64,000 nt of DNA, from assembly GCA_002329365.1 (NCBI GenBank), contig DCUB01000045.1:72918-136917 (forward strand), given 5' to 3'. Made by a program: the position numbers and the translations under genes. Shown here one piece after another: positions 35,704 through 45,138 of this stretch (positions within the stretch are counted from its first letter, which is position 1; every line of letters begins with the position of its first letter). The notes under the pieces are model-generated. The model ran no database searches. It saw only the letters and a program-made list of their open reading frames with translations, and was not told the origin of the DNA. Source of the stretch: Ruminococcaceae bacterium UBA1425 (GTDB lineage: Bacteria; Bacillota; Clostridia; Oscillospirales; Acutalibacteraceae).

Positions 35704-37932
35704 TCAGGCTCTCAGTACCCAGAATTCGCTCATCATAATGCCTACCGTCGGCTCGCTTATGACAAGCTCGACGCAGCCGTTTTCAAATACTTCCGCAGGC
35801 AGAAGATATGTCGCGGTTTCGGTGTTCGGCGCAAGATAGTCGGCGTCGAACTTTTCGTTTTTTTCGCCGCCGTACTGTTTCCCGCAGTAAATTACCTTTC
35901 CGTTTACCGTAACGGTGTGCTTCCTTACAAAATCATATTTTGCTTTTCTGTATGATATTCTGAGCTTGTAATCAACTCCGGGAGTAAAACCGCCGAGCCT
36001 GCACCTGAACGAATAGTGGTCGTAAAGCTTAAGCTGTGACATAGGTATTGTGCCGTTGTTTACGCTTACCCTGTCGCCCTGAAAGTCGATGTAAAACTCG
36101 CCCTGCTGTGGCTCGCCGAGAACGCCGAAGCCGTGTTCGGCAAGTGAAAAATAATATTCGTCGGGAGCCACCTTGTTTCTGTTAATCAGTCCGTTTATAA
36201 ACTCGTCGCGCTCGTTTTCAGGGAGCGTCAGCGCGTAATTAAGCCTGTTTAAATACCACGCGCGGTCGGTAACGGGCAGGTCGAGCGAATTCAGCGTCGC
36301 GCCGCGCTCCCAGCCGGACGCGCCGAAGCGCTCGACCTCAAGCTGCATTCCTATCAGGTCAAAGAGCCTTTGCGCGAGCATATCTGTATAAGCTCGCAGC
36401 TCCCTGTAATCGGGCTCATATTCCGTATTAAGCATTGCTATGGCTTCCTCAATGGTACCGCCGTTTGATAATATGTAACGGGCATCGTCGAGCAGGCTGT
36501 TTTCAAAAAGCCTGCGGCGGCGGACAAGAGCGTCGCACCCGGCGCGGAAAAGAAGCTGGCAGAATCTCCAGTTGTCAAGCACTTGCGGATATTCGTCGGA
36601 AAGCCCCTTCCAAAGCGCGTATGTGTCCTCAATCGAGGGATTTTCGGCGGGGTCGCCTATCCAGTTCCGCTCAAGCGCGAGGATTCCGTCCGCAACCTTT
36701 TCGGCGGGCAGCTCCCACATAAAGGCGCGCGCGTAGTCAAGAAGCGTTTCGCGCAGGGGAGTGTCGGGGAAAAAGTCCATGTCGCCCCACACCATTTTGT
36801 TTACGTCGTCGTTTGAGCCATCGGAATAGCTGACGCTTCCAACAACGTAGCGTCTTGTGAGCCTGTGTATTTCGCGGTATTCGACGGGACGCGGGTTGAT
36901 GGTTTCGCGCCCTATTGCTGTCGCGAGGGCATAGTGCCAGTCGTCGCGGTCGAAATGAACGGGGTATTCGCAGCGAACGTTGTGCGTAATGTCGGGATAA
37001 AGCCTTATGGGATATTTTGACGGCAGTAGACGGCGAAGCGTGTCGAGCGTAAAAGCCCTGTTCGGCCCTGTTATCACTCCGTCGATTTCGTCGGGCAGAA
37101 GCTTCATCTTTTCTATAAAATCCTCTCCCCAGCTTATCTGGGTGTGAGGCTTCTGAGCCGAAGGCCACATTTCGGCGTTCGGATGAATTTTTTTAAGCTC
37201 CTTTGAAATGGCTATGCAGCGGTCAACAAACTCGTCGCCCGGATAATCGCCGGGGTCGCCGCCGGGAGGGAATACGACGTTAAGACGCGGGCACTTCTCA
37301 AAGAACTCGCGGCGCTCCTTTAAGCTCTCGTCAAGGTCTTTGTCGTCGTTCGGGTACCAGAGCGAAAAGTCAAGGTCGAATTCGTCGGCAAGCGCGGAGC
37401 TCATAAAGCAGAAATCGTTCTGATTGTATTTCATCAGCCTGTTGTTACCGGGGCCGCCGTCGCCCGGAATCTGCTCCACCGTATTGCTTCCGAACATCAT
37501 TATGTCAAGATAATAGCGCCGGTAATCGTCAAGGCTCCACGCGTCGTAGGTATTGTTGCAGTTCCTGTAACCGAGCTGGTGACCGCGTATCCTTTTATCG
37601 GGCACATATTCTCCCGAAATGTCGCGGATAAGCGTTATTTTGCCGTTGCGGTATTCGGATTTGCGGAGAAAATACGAATAGCCGTAGATTAAGGAGCGGA
37701 TGCCCTCGCCGGCAATCGTCAGAACTCCGCCGTTATAACTGATTGTGTAAGAGTCCTTGTTTTTCTGCGGCGCGCAGACAAAACTGACGCTCGGGGGCTT
37801 CGGCGTGTCCGTAAGTAAAGGTAGAATTCCTGTGCGCTTCTGGATTTCCCCGAAAAAGAGCTTTGCCGCCTTTTTGCACGCTTCATCATCGCCGCAGCAG
37901 ACGGAAAGCCCAGAAAAATCGAAGGTTTTCAC
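35704..37932 (-). CDS. Large glycoside hydrolase-like protein
   Basis: A 742-residue cytoplasmic protein with three regions. The N-terminal alpha/beta domain (about 1-105) resembles the GH20b/GH67-type accessory domain (GEGIRSLIYGYSYFLRK). A probable TIM barrel (about 110-470) begins RGHQLGYRN and contains LDIMMFGSNTVEQIP and GVITGPN. A helical section (about 470-590) and a C-terminal beta-sandwich (about 600-742, FYIDFQGDRVSVNNG) follow. The arrangement recalls GH84/GH67/GH115 enzymes but I cannot place the family or name the catalytic acids. The start is GTG with GGGAG 7 bases before. Function: probable hydrolase of a small glycan, perhaps amino sugar or uronic acid containing. Confidence 0.6.
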   Translation of the reverse strand: MKTFDFSGLSVCCGDDEACKKAAKLFFGEIQKRTGILPLLTDTPKPPSVSFVCAPQKNKDSYTISYNGGVLTIAGEGIRSLIYGYSYFLRKSEYRNGKITLIRDISGEYVPDKRIRGHQLGYRNCNNTYDAWSLDDYRRYYLDIMMFGSNTVEQIPGDGGPGNNRLMKYNQNDFCFMSSALADEFDLDFSLWYPNDDKDLDESLKERREFFEKCPRLNVVFPPGGDPGDYPGDEFVDRCIAISKELKKIHPNAEMWPSAQKPHTQISWGEDFIEKMKLLPDEIDGVITGPNRAFTLDTLRRLLPSKYPIRLYPDITHNVRCEYPVHFDRDDWHYALATAIGRETINPRPVEYREIHRLTRRYVVGSVSYSDGSNDDVNKMVWGDMDFFPDTPLRETLLDYARAFMWELPAEKVADGILALERNWIGDPAENPSIEDTYALWKGLSDEYPQVLDNWRFCQLLFRAGCDALVRRRRLFENSLLDDARYILSNGGTIEEAIAMLNTEYEPDYRELRAYTDMLAQRLFDLIGMQLEVERFGASGWERGATLNSLDLPVTDRAWYLNRLNYALTLPENERDEFINGLINRNKVAPDEYYFSLAEHGFGVLGEPQQGEFYIDFQGDRVSVNNGTIPMSQLKLYDHYSFRCRLGGFTPGVDYKLRISYRKAKYDFVRKHTVTVNGKVIYCGKQYGGEKNEKFDADYLAPNTETATYLLPAEVFENGCVELVISEPTVGIMMSEFWVLRA

Positions 37933-37977
37933 AAAATCACTCCCGTCGAAATTTTTGCTGGAATTTTATATATAATG

Positions 37978-37986
37978 TGTTATAAT
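37978..37986 (+). promoter_or_regulatory. Extended -10 promoter of the alpha/beta hydrolase gene
   Basis: TGTTATAAT (TG-N-TATAAT) sits 22 bases before ATG 38008, just upstream of its AGGAGG ribosome site, leaving a very short leader. Confidence 0.6.
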
Positions 37987-38007
37987 AGTGCGTAAGGAGG
38001 GATGAAT

Positions 38008-38970
38008 ATGCTGGCTTTAAAAATTGCTCTTGCGGTAATTGCGTTTTTGCTTGTGTTAACGCTTTCGTTCGGGTATGGGGTTTTTATGAGGGTGCTTTCA
38101 AGGCCAAAGCGCAAAAAAGAAAAGGTTGAAACAGATGAAACAATTATAAAACGGCAGGAGCAGAGAGACACGGATAAAGCGCTGCTGTTCAAGCGTGAAT
38201 ATGAAGACGTCGGAATAAAAACGACGGACGGTCTTGCGCTTCGCGCGTACTATTTTCCGTCGGGAGCGGATACAAAGCGGTTTGTGCTTTTTTCTCACGG
38301 ATATACCTGCAACGGCCCCGACGAGTTTTCGCACATAGTGCCTTTCTATCTTGACGACCTGAAATACAACGTGCTCCTTCCCGACCACAGGTCGCACGGG
38401 AGGAGCGAGGGGAAATATATCGGCTTCAGCGTGCTTGACAGCAGGGATATACTTCTTTGGGTGGATTATCTTGTAAAGCGCTTCGGCGACGACATAGAAA
38501 TAATAATGCACGGCGCGTCTATGGGCGCTGCCACAATACTGCTTGCCAACGAGTCCGACAATATTCAGCCGCAGGTAAAGCTAATTATCGAGGACTGCGG
38601 CTTCAGCAACGCCAAGGAGGAGCTTACCTGCGGCATGGAGGACATGTACGGCTTCAGATGCATGCCAATTATTAATTTAGTGAATATCTTCTGCCGCCTT
38701 TTTGCGAAATATGACCTCGGAGATTCGGACGTCATTGGGAACATCAATAAAAGTAAGAACCCCATACTGTTCATTCACGGAGCGGCCGACACCTTTGTTC
38801 CGACAAGAATGGCAAAGGAAATGTTTGACGCCTGCAAGGCCGTGCCCTGCGATATTCTTATAGTCGAGGGAGCCGTACATGTTTTCAGCTATCATACGGC
38901 GCCCGAGGAATACAAGGCGAAAATAAAAGATTTTATTTACAAAAACATAGGTGCAAAAACAGCGGGATAA
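38008..38970 (+). CDS. Alpha/beta hydrolase with N-terminal membrane anchor
   Basis: One hydrophobic segment (about 3-24) then an alpha/beta hydrolase fold: SHGYTCNG oxyanion region, HRSHGRSEG, nucleophile Ser in HGASMGAAT, acid Asp in HGAADTFVP and His in GAVHVFSYH. It resembles membrane-anchored peptidase or esterase-like proteins of the YqkD/FrsA type common in Clostridia. Two ATGs are six bases apart; AGGAGG is 7 bases from the second (38008) and only 1-2 from the first. Convergent with the cytidylyltransferase, with 2 bases between stops. Confidence 0.82.
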   Translation: MLALKIALAVIAFLLVLTLSFGYGVFMRVLSRPKRKKEKVETDETIIKRQEQRDTDKALLFKREYEDVGIKTTDGLALRAYYFPSGADTKRFVLFSHGYTCNGPDEFSHIVPFYLDDLKYNVLLPDHRSHGRSEGKYIGFSVLDSRDILLWVDYLVKRFGDDIEIIMHGASMGAATILLANESDNIQPQVKLIIEDCGFSNAKEELTCGMEDMYGFRCMPIINLVNIFCRLFAKYDLGDSDVIGNINKSKNPILFIHGAADTFVPTRMAKEMFDACKAVPCDILIVEGAVHVFSYHTAPEEYKAKIKDFIYKNIGAKTAG

Positions 38971-38972
38971 AT

Positions 38973-39710
38973 TCAGCCGTTTTCCTCGGCAAAGGAAATT
39001 ATGCTTTCGGCAACACGAAGGTCGTACGGCGTTGTTATTTTAAAGTTAAAAAACTCACCTTTTACAATATGTATATCGATACCGTTAAGGAAGCAGACCT
39101 TGGTCGTTTCGGTCAGCAGCTTCCTTTCCTCGTCGTTTAAAGCTTCAAAGGCGCCGAACAGTTTGTTGATTTTAAATCCCTGCGGGCTTTGACCTGCAAA
39201 AAGCTCTTTTCTCGGCGGCATTCCGTCGATTATTCTTCCGTCGGAGGATTTGACGATTGTATCGTTAACGGGAACAACCGTGTTGCACGCGTCGCAGTAA
39301 TCCATTTCGTTTATCACGTCGTTTATGATGCGTGCTGTGACGAACGGGCGCACTGCGTCGTGTATCAGCACAATGTCGCCGTCGCCTATTACGTTGTTGC
39401 TGCGTATGGCGTTAAGGGTGTTCAGCATCGTAGCTTCCCTGTCGGCTCCGCCCTCGCAAAGGCGGACTCGCCCGTTGTCGCCGACAAACTCCGCAAGCTG
39501 GCTTTTTGCAAGCTCGAACCAGTCGCCGTTAGCGCCTATCCAAAGCTCTTTAATACGCTTGTCCGAAAGCAGCTTTTTGACAGAGTGAATAAACACGGGG
39601 AGCCCGCCGAGCATTAAAAACTGCTTCGGAGTGGGAGAGTTCATTCTTGTGCCGCTTCCTCCGGCAAGAATAACGGCGTAAATATTTTTTTCACTTTTTT
39701 TTATAGACAT
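38973..39710 (-). CDS. IspD/TarI-family cytidylyltransferase
   Basis: Transfers CMP from CTP to a sugar-alcohol phosphate. The CTP loop AVILAGGSGTRMNSPTPKQF is near 12-32, followed by HDAVRPFV, NDTIVKS and FAGQSPQGF. The same fold serves IspD (methylerythritol phosphate) and TarI/Bcs1 (ribitol phosphate). Overlap with a LicD-fusion gene favours an activated polyol for wall polymer; IspD remains possible. I start at ATG 39710; an in-frame TTG lies three codons upstream. The start overlaps the licD 3' end by about 20 bases, indicating coupled translation. Confidence 0.82.
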   Translation of the reverse strand: MSIKKSEKNIYAVILAGGSGTRMNSPTPKQFLMLGGLPVFIHSVKKLLSDKRIKELWIGANGDWFELAKSQLAEFVGDNGRVRLCEGGADREATMLNTLNAIRSNNVIGDGDIVLIHDAVRPFVTARIINDVINEMDYCDACNTVVPVNDTIVKSSDGRIIDGMPPRKELFAGQSPQGFKINKLFGAFEALNDEERKLLTETTKVCFLNGIDIHIVKGEFFNFKITTPYDLRVAESIISFAEENG

Positions 39711-41799
39711 CTTTTTCAATTTCCTCTATCGTCATATTTTTGTATTTTCCGAAATCAACACCGTAGAAAAAATGAGTTCTGCGGAACAGCAGGGGAGGGG
39801 GCTGCATATAATCGCCGTAGTGGAGCCTTAAATACTTTTCCCATTTACTCATAACGGGACACGGTCTGCCTTCGTACATCATCATGTAAGGCTCGCCCCA
39901 CCAGCTTTTGTCGAAGCATTCCTTGTCGTAGCCGTAATAACCCGGCAGGCAAACCCATTCCCGCGACTTTTCGACATCGTACCTTGTGGCGTTTTTATAC
40001 CAGATATAATGCAATAATTTTTTGCAGACAAGCTTTTTCAGCAGCAGGCGCTTTACCCAGACCCTGAAGTTCTTTTTGTTTAGAACAGGCTGCGGCTTAA
40101 CACTTTCGTACATTATAAAAATCATGCGCTCGTTTATGCGGGCGTGTTTTTTCTTTAAGGCTTCGGTCGGCGCGGCGCCGTCTAACGGAAGAACGTCAAG
40201 AAAGATGCCGTGCGGACCCTTTTGACGTAGCGCACGCTTAATGGATGTGCCCTTAATCTGGATTCTGTGAAAGCCGTAAGGGTAGTTGTCGACAGGCATA
40301 ATCATGTCGTCGGGCAGCTCTTGCTGAGCAATTTTAATAAAGCGCTCATAGTCATGACGCGGCATTGTGACATCGACGTCGTCATCCCAGGGTATCTGCC
40401 CGCCGTGCCTTGCCGCGCCGAGCAGCGAGCCTGCCGCAAGATAGTAGCGCAGCCCGTGCTTTTTGCATATACGTTCAAGCTCTTTAAACATCTTTAAAGC
40501 GAGAAGCTGCGAACGGCGCACGTCCTCGGGCGACAGCTGAACGCAGGAATACTGCTGATACCTTTTCAGCTCGCGGTAACTGATTTTCTTTATTATGTTT
40601 TCAACAAATGCCGTATGTGCTTTCGGTTTTTCCGCCGCCGGCTTTATGACGGAGGCGATGTCCTCATTGAGGCGCAGCACGGCAGCCGCGTGCCTGTCGT
40701 CGACTGTCGGCGGTGAGAACTGCGGAAGTTCGGCTTCCTCGGCGACCGACGAAAAAAGCAACCGCCACTTTGATATTAAAGATTCGGTTCCGTCGGGCGA
40801 CAGAAGCGCCGACAGACTTTCTGCGGCGTGTTTTCTCGCTTCGGGATTCAAAAGGGCGGAGCAGTTTTCAAAAAGCTCTTCGGGGTCGGTGTAATCAAAG
40901 GCGCTGTCATCATATTCCGCGGAAAATACGACGGGAACAAGCCGCGCCGTAAGCATGATGTATGAATATGACGGATATATGAATCTGTCGGCTATTACCG
41001 CAAAGGCACAGTCATACGCCGCGTCGTTAATTGTTTCGACTTCGTCCGCAAACTCCGCGCCCGGCAGCAAGGCGGAGCATTTCTCGACGGCTTCCCTGCC
41101 GAATGTTTTTTCCTCGTCGCCGGAAATAATTCTGACCGATACCAGGGGATTTTCAGCCATAAGCTTTGAAAGCGTTCTTAATGCCTTTTCGGGAACTGCC
41201 TCCGGATAGTTGACGACAAGGAGTATCCTGCTTTTTTCGCAGCGGCACGGACTGAACTCGCCGGCGAAAAACGGAAAACGGAAGGGGATATAGACGGTTT
41301 TTGTTATGCCGGAGTTGAGATTTACAAGGAAGTCGGCGGCATAGGCGGATACAACGGCGTCCGCCCTTAACAGAGCCGAATAATAATGCGAAGCGCTGTG
41401 CGGACTGTCGAGCGACGATTTCAAATATCCGTCCGTTTCAAGGCATATAAGCCTGCATCCGCTTTTTTTGATAACTTCAATATCCTGCAAAAATTCTTCT
41501 CTTGCCGTATCTGTATGAATTACTGTGGAGCAGGAGTTACCGGATAAAAAATAAGTAAGCTTTTCATCACGGGTAAAGCAGCCCTCTATGCCCATGTCGA
41601 AGCTGAGCCTGTTTATTCTGTATTCGTAACGGAAGTCTGTTATATTACAGCGCGCGTCGGTTATAACGGTGACGCTTTCGCCGGTTTCTGCAAGGTCGTT
41701 CATGAGCGATACGACGGACATTTTCCGCGGCGTTTTCATATCGCTGCAGATAAATACAAGTCTTTGTTTTTTGCCGCCGTTTGAGCCCAAGAACCGCAC
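39691..41799 (-). CDS. Glycosyltransferase-like/LicD fusion protein
   Basis: The N-terminal part (about 1-375) looks like a degenerate GT-B glycosyltransferase: RLVFICSDMKTPRK start, a RIISGDEE middle and a retained donor-side layout. The C-terminal part (about 420-700) is LicD: KHGLRYYLAAGSLLGAARHGG, IPWDDDVDV near 470 (metal Asp residues) and FHRIQIKGT. LicD proteins transfer phosphocholine or similar phospho-alcohols from CDP-activated donors onto teichoic acids or capsule. The adjacent cytidylyltransferase could make the CDP donor, so the pair forms a compact polymer-decoration module. No signal peptide; cytoplasmic. The 702-residue fusion is about 2.5 times the usual LicD length. Confidence 0.85.
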   Translation of the reverse strand: MRFLGSNGGKKQRLVFICSDMKTPRKMSVVSLMNDLAETGESVTVITDARCNITDFRYEYRINRLSFDMGIEGCFTRDEKLTYFLSGNSCSTVIHTDTAREEFLQDIEVIKKSGCRLICLETDGYLKSSLDSPHSASHYYSALLRADAVVSAYAADFLVNLNSGITKTVYIPFRFPFFAGEFSPCRCEKSRILLVVNYPEAVPEKALRTLSKLMAENPLVSVRIISGDEEKTFGREAVEKCSALLPGAEFADEVETINDAAYDCAFAVIADRFIYPSYSYIMLTARLVPVVFSAEYDDSAFDYTDPEELFENCSALLNPEARKHAAESLSALLSPDGTESLISKWRLLFSSVAEEAELPQFSPPTVDDRHAAAVLRLNEDIASVIKPAAEKPKAHTAFVENIIKKISYRELKRYQQYSCVQLSPEDVRRSQLLALKMFKELERICKKHGLRYYLAAGSLLGAARHGGQIPWDDDVDVTMPRHDYERFIKIAQQELPDDMIMPVDNYPYGFHRIQIKGTSIKRALRQKGPHGIFLDVLPLDGAAPTEALKKKHARINERMIFIMYESVKPQPVLNKKNFRVWVKRLLLKKLVCKKLLHYIWYKNATRYDVEKSREWVCLPGYYGYDKECFDKSWWGEPYMMMYEGRPCPVMSKWEKYLRLHYGDYMQPPPLLFRRTHFFYGVDFGKYKNMTIEEIEKDVYKKK

Positions 41800-41916
41800 C
41801 TCTCACAATGATTTCATTTTAGTTTACTATATATCACGACATATTGCAACATATTTTGACGGCGTGCGGGATAGTATGGAAAATAGCGCAAAATCAGACA
41901 AATTAAGAAAAAAAGT

Positions 41917-41945
41917 TTGACAATTATAAATACGAGTTGTAAAAT
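41917..41945 (+). promoter_or_regulatory. Promoter of guaA
   Basis: TTGACA at 41917-41922, 17-base spacer, TAAAAT at 41940-41945, close to the sigma-A consensus. A leader of about 95 bases follows; I found no guanine riboswitch core in it. Confidence 0.8.
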
Positions 41946-42047
41946 AGATAAAGTGAATAAGGGCGTTCATTATGAAATTGTCTGCAAAACGACTTGAATA
42001 ATGTATGCCTTTAAAGTTTTTATTTTATAAAAAGGACAGGTCTTTCA

Positions 42048-43577
42048 ATGAAAAACGAAACGGTATTAATTCTTGATTTCGGCGGACAATACAAGGAACT
42101 GATTGCGCGCAGAGTGCGCGAGTGCAATGTTTATTCCGTTATAGAGCCGTATGACATTTCTGTTGAAAGGGTAAAGGAGCTTGCCCCTATTGCGATAATC
42201 TTAACCGGCGGCCCTAACAGTGTTTACGACGACGCTTCGCCGAAGTGCGACGCCGGAATATTCAGCCTCGGCATTCCGGTGCTCGGAATATGCTACGGAA
42301 TGCAGCTAATGTGCCACATGCTGGGCGGAAAAGTTACGCCGTGCGGCAACAGCGAGTACGGGAAAATAGCGGTTACGGTCGACGAAAGCTGCGAGATTTT
42401 CGACGGCCTTGAAAATGAACAGATTGCACTCATGAGCCATACCGACAAGGTAAGCGTCATGCCCGAAGGCTTTGAGGCTCTCGCGCACTCCGAAAGCTGC
42501 GAAATCGCCGCTTTTCAGAATATAAAAAGAAAACTCTACGGCGTTCAGTTTCACCCCGAGGTTGAAAACACCGTAAACGGCCAAAAAATGCTGCACAACT
42601 TCCTTTTCAGAATTTGCGGCGCGTCGGGCGATTACTCAATGCGCGACTACCTCAACCAGCAGCTCAAAGAGATACGCGAAAAGGTCGGCGACGACGGACG
42701 CGTACTTTTAGGGCTTTCCGGCGGCGTCGATTCCTCCGTCTGCGCCGCGCTGCTGTCCGAGGCTATTGGCGACAGGCTCACATGCGTATACATCGACCAC
42801 GGCTTCATGCGCAAAAACGAAACGGAAGAGATAAAATCGGCCTTTGCCAACAGAGACCTGAACTTTGTCCACGTTGATGCAAGCACGCGCTTTCTTGCGC
42901 GCTTAAAGGGAATATCAGACCCCGAAACAAAGCGCAAGCTGATAGGAAACGAATTCGCGAAGGTTTTTGAGGAGGAAGCAAAGAAATACGGCAACTCCGG
43001 CTTCCTTGCTCAGGGAACAATATACCCGGACGTTGTCGAATCGGGTAAAAATAAATCGGCTGTCATAAAAAGCCACCACAATGTCGGCGGACTGCCTGAG
43101 GATTTGGGCTTTGTCGGCGTCGTCGAGCCGTTAAGAGGACTGTTCAAGGACGAAGTAAGACAGCTTGGCAGAATGCTGGGGCTGCCCAAAAAGGTAGTCG
43201 AACGCCAGCCGTTTCCGGGTCCCGGCCTTGCCGTCAGGATAATCGGCGAGATAACAAACGAAAAGCTCGCAATTTTAAGGGAAGCGGATTACATTCTCCG
43301 CGAGGAATTTGCCCGTTCGCGCGTAAAAGCCGACCAGTACTTCTGTGTTCTCACAAACACAAAAAGTGTCGGCGTTATGGGCGACTTCAGAACGTATGAT
43401 TATACGGTAGCCGTGCGCGCCGTTAAGACAAATGACTTCATGACCTGCGAATACGCGCGCTTGCCGTACTCGCTGCTCACAAGGATTTCCTCACGCATCG
43501 CAAACGAGGTTAAGGGAATAAACAGGGTTGTTTATGACATCACAGGCAAACCCCCCGCGACGATTGAGTGGGAATAG
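42048..43577 (+). CDS. guaA: GMP synthase (glutamine-hydrolysing)
   Basis: Converts XMP to GMP. The glutamine amidotransferase domain has Cys82 in GICYGMQ and the His-Glu pair in QFHPEVENT near 170; the ATP pyrophosphatase domain has LSGGVDSSV near 222; the C-terminal dimerisation domain ends IEWE as in other GuaA. The 509-residue length is standard. It has its own consensus promoter and an AGGACAGG ribosome region. Confidence 0.97.
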   Translation: MKNETVLILDFGGQYKELIARRVRECNVYSVIEPYDISVERVKELAPIAIILTGGPNSVYDDASPKCDAGIFSLGIPVLGICYGMQLMCHMLGGKVTPCGNSEYGKIAVTVDESCEIFDGLENEQIALMSHTDKVSVMPEGFEALAHSESCEIAAFQNIKRKLYGVQFHPEVENTVNGQKMLHNFLFRICGASGDYSMRDYLNQQLKEIREKVGDDGRVLLGLSGGVDSSVCAALLSEAIGDRLTCVYIDHGFMRKNETEEIKSAFANRDLNFVHVDASTRFLARLKGISDPETKRKLIGNEFAKVFEEEAKKYGNSGFLAQGTIYPDVVESGKNKSAVIKSHHNVGGLPEDLGFVGVVEPLRGLFKDEVRQLGRMLGLPKKVVERQPFPGPGLAVRIIGEITNEKLAILREADYILREEFARSRVKADQYFCVLTNTKSVGVMGDFRTYDYTVAVRAVKTNDFMTCEYARLPYSLLTRISSRIANEVKGINRVVYDITGKPPATIEWE

Positions 43578-43770
43578 GTCTCTAATATATTCGATTACAC
43601 AAAAACCTCGCAAAGCCTGTCATTGGTAGGGGCTCGATAAGGAAGTATCATCAAAATTTTATGAATCGCAGTCAGAACGCGGTATTTGTAGCGAATACTT
43701 TATGACTGGAGAAATTACGATGAGTAAATCTTTCACCCTCATAGTCCTCAATATATTTGTCAGTTTGTCA
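43578..43770. other. Spacer downstream of guaA
   Basis: No confident gene. It contains nested inverted repeats (CAGTCA/TGACTG at 43669-43674 and 43703-43708, with GTATT/AATAC inside) and a possible 24-codon frame from 43720 with GGAG upstream, which runs into the mscS terminator and is probably chance. A short TAGGGGCTCG tract near 43627 recalls the start of the dispersed repeats. Confidence 0.35.
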
Positions 43771-43809
43771 AAAAGAGCGGGACGGCTTACATAAACCCAT
43801 CCGCTCTTT
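43771..43809 (-). terminator. Intrinsic terminator of mscS
   Basis: On the minus strand the sequence reads AAAGAGCGGA, loop, TCCCGCTCTTTTT: a GC-rich stem ending in a T-tract, starting 2 bases after the mscS stop. The shape also allows weak termination of guaA from the other side. Confidence 0.75.
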
Positions 43810-43811
43810 CA

Positions 43812-45059
43812 TTACCCTTTTTCAGACTGTTGCATCAAGCCTTTCAAATCAGAGCCGGTAGGCTTCTGGTAGATGCGTAGATCAAACTCGGGAACAACGG
43901 CGAGCACATGGTCAAAAATATCCGCCTGAATTGCCTCATACTCATTCCAACTGGTCGTTGAAGTAAAAGCGTAGATTTCAATGGGGATTCCCGCCTCGCC
44001 CGGCTGCATTTGCCGTACGAGCATTGTCATCCCATGGTGGATGCGCGGATTGTTCGCCAGATAAGCCTCCAGATAGGCGCGGAATGTACCCACATTGGTC
44101 AGCCGCCGACCGTTTGCATCACTGGATGAATCCACGGAATGCGCTTGATTGTATACCTTGATTTCGTCCGTTTTTCGCTCCAAATACTCCTTGACATACT
44201 GGATTTTTGAGAAGCGTTCCAGCATTTCCGCAGTACAGAATTTTACGCTGCCAATGTCGATTTGCACGGAGCGCTTGATTCTTCTGCCGCCTGCCTCTGT
44301 CATTCCGCGCCAGTTTTTAAAGGAGTCAGTGATCATAGAATAGGTAGGAACCGTTGTAATCGTCTTGTCCCAGTTTTCCACCTTCACCGTGTAAAGCGTG
44401 ATTTCCTTAACATCTCCGTCCGCATTGTGACTGGGCATTTCAATCCAGTCCCCAATACGGATCATATCGTTTTCCGTAAGCTGAATACTGGCGACGAAGC
44501 CCAAAATGGTATTTTGGAAAACGAGAAGCAAAACCGCGCTGGCGGCGCCGATTCCACCCAAAAGAAGCGCGGGAGAGCGATTGAAGAATACGCTGATGAT
44601 CACGATGCCTCCGACGGCGTACAGCACAATTCTGATGACTTGAAGGAATCCTTTTATGGGGCGGGTTTTGGATGCCTCCGTGCGGCGGTACAGCGCGTCC
44701 GCCACGCGCAGAAGCCGGTCGGCGGTCAGTAAAACGCCGAACACCATCATGCCGGCCGCAAACCGTGAGACCCACACAGCGCCGGTCACGAGCATAGGGG
44801 ACATGATGTGGATGACCGCGGCGGGAACCAAAATAATCGCCTGATGAAAAACCTTGTGTTCCGCAAAAGCGTCATCCCATTTCGCCTTGCTTTTGGACAC
44901 AAGCCGGACGAGCAGTTTCAAAACAATGAGTTTGGAAAGTTTGTAAGCGACCGCGGCTGTCAGGGCGATTACAATCACCGTCAGAAAAAACACGGCGTAA
45001 TTCGCTGTGGTCTGGGACAGCCCGTTTTGGAGCGCTTGCCGGATAATCCATTCGTTCAT
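43812..45059 (-). CDS. MscS-family mechanosensitive channel
   Basis: Small-conductance channel that opens on hypo-osmotic shock to release solutes. About five hydrophobic segments span residues 10-175; the pore-lining and beta-domain region includes GGIGAASAVLLLVFQNTILGFVAS and RIGDWIEMP, characteristic of MscS (the YbdG/YnaI-like longer type). A cytoplasmic domain completes 415 residues. I start at ATG 45059 after AAGGAG rather than 14 codons upstream. It lies downstream of opuC but beyond a strong terminator, so readthrough or an unseen promoter sets its level. Confidence 0.92.
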   Translation of the reverse strand: MNEWIIRQALQNGLSQTTANYAVFFLTVIVIALTAAVAYKLSKLIVLKLLVRLVSKSKAKWDDAFAEHKVFHQAIILVPAAVIHIMSPMLVTGAVWVSRFAAGMMVFGVLLTADRLLRVADALYRRTEASKTRPIKGFLQVIRIVLYAVGGIVIISVFFNRSPALLLGGIGAASAVLLLVFQNTILGFVASIQLTENDMIRIGDWIEMPSHNADGDVKEITLYTVKVENWDKTITTVPTYSMITDSFKNWRGMTEAGGRRIKRSVQIDIGSVKFCTAEMLERFSKIQYVKEYLERKTDEIKVYNQAHSVDSSSDANGRRLTNVGTFRAYLEAYLANNPRIHHGMTMLVRQMQPGEAGIPIEIYAFTSTTSWNEYEAIQADIFDHVLAVVPEFDLRIYQKPTGSDLKGLMQQSEKG

Positions 45060-45084
45060 AGTGCACAACTCCTTGCTTAGATGT

Positions 45085-45124
45085 AAAAAACGCGGAGACA
45101 CCGAACCCTTCCGGTGTCTCCGCG
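45085..45124 (-). terminator. Strong terminator between opuCC and mscS
   Basis: A perfect 13-pair stem CGCGGAGACACCG / CGGTGTCTCCGCG (45091-45103 and 45112-45124) with an 8-base loop, followed on the minus strand by six T. It ends the solute-transporter operon; only about 25 bases separate it from the mscS start. Confidence 0.9.
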
Positions 45125-45138
45125 TCTTAAAACAGTCG

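Noticed and set aside
36737..37168. Second minus-strand frame within the glycosidase-like gene
   Set aside because: Arg- and His-rich shadow in another frame of the same strand; not protein-like.
41946..42047. Possible guanine riboswitch in the guaA leader
   Set aside because: The conserved purine-riboswitch core and its loop-loop words are not present; only a plain leader is seen.
43720..43794. 24-codon frame with GGAG upstream
   Set aside because: It overlaps the mscS terminator, is very short and has no recognisable family; probably chance.
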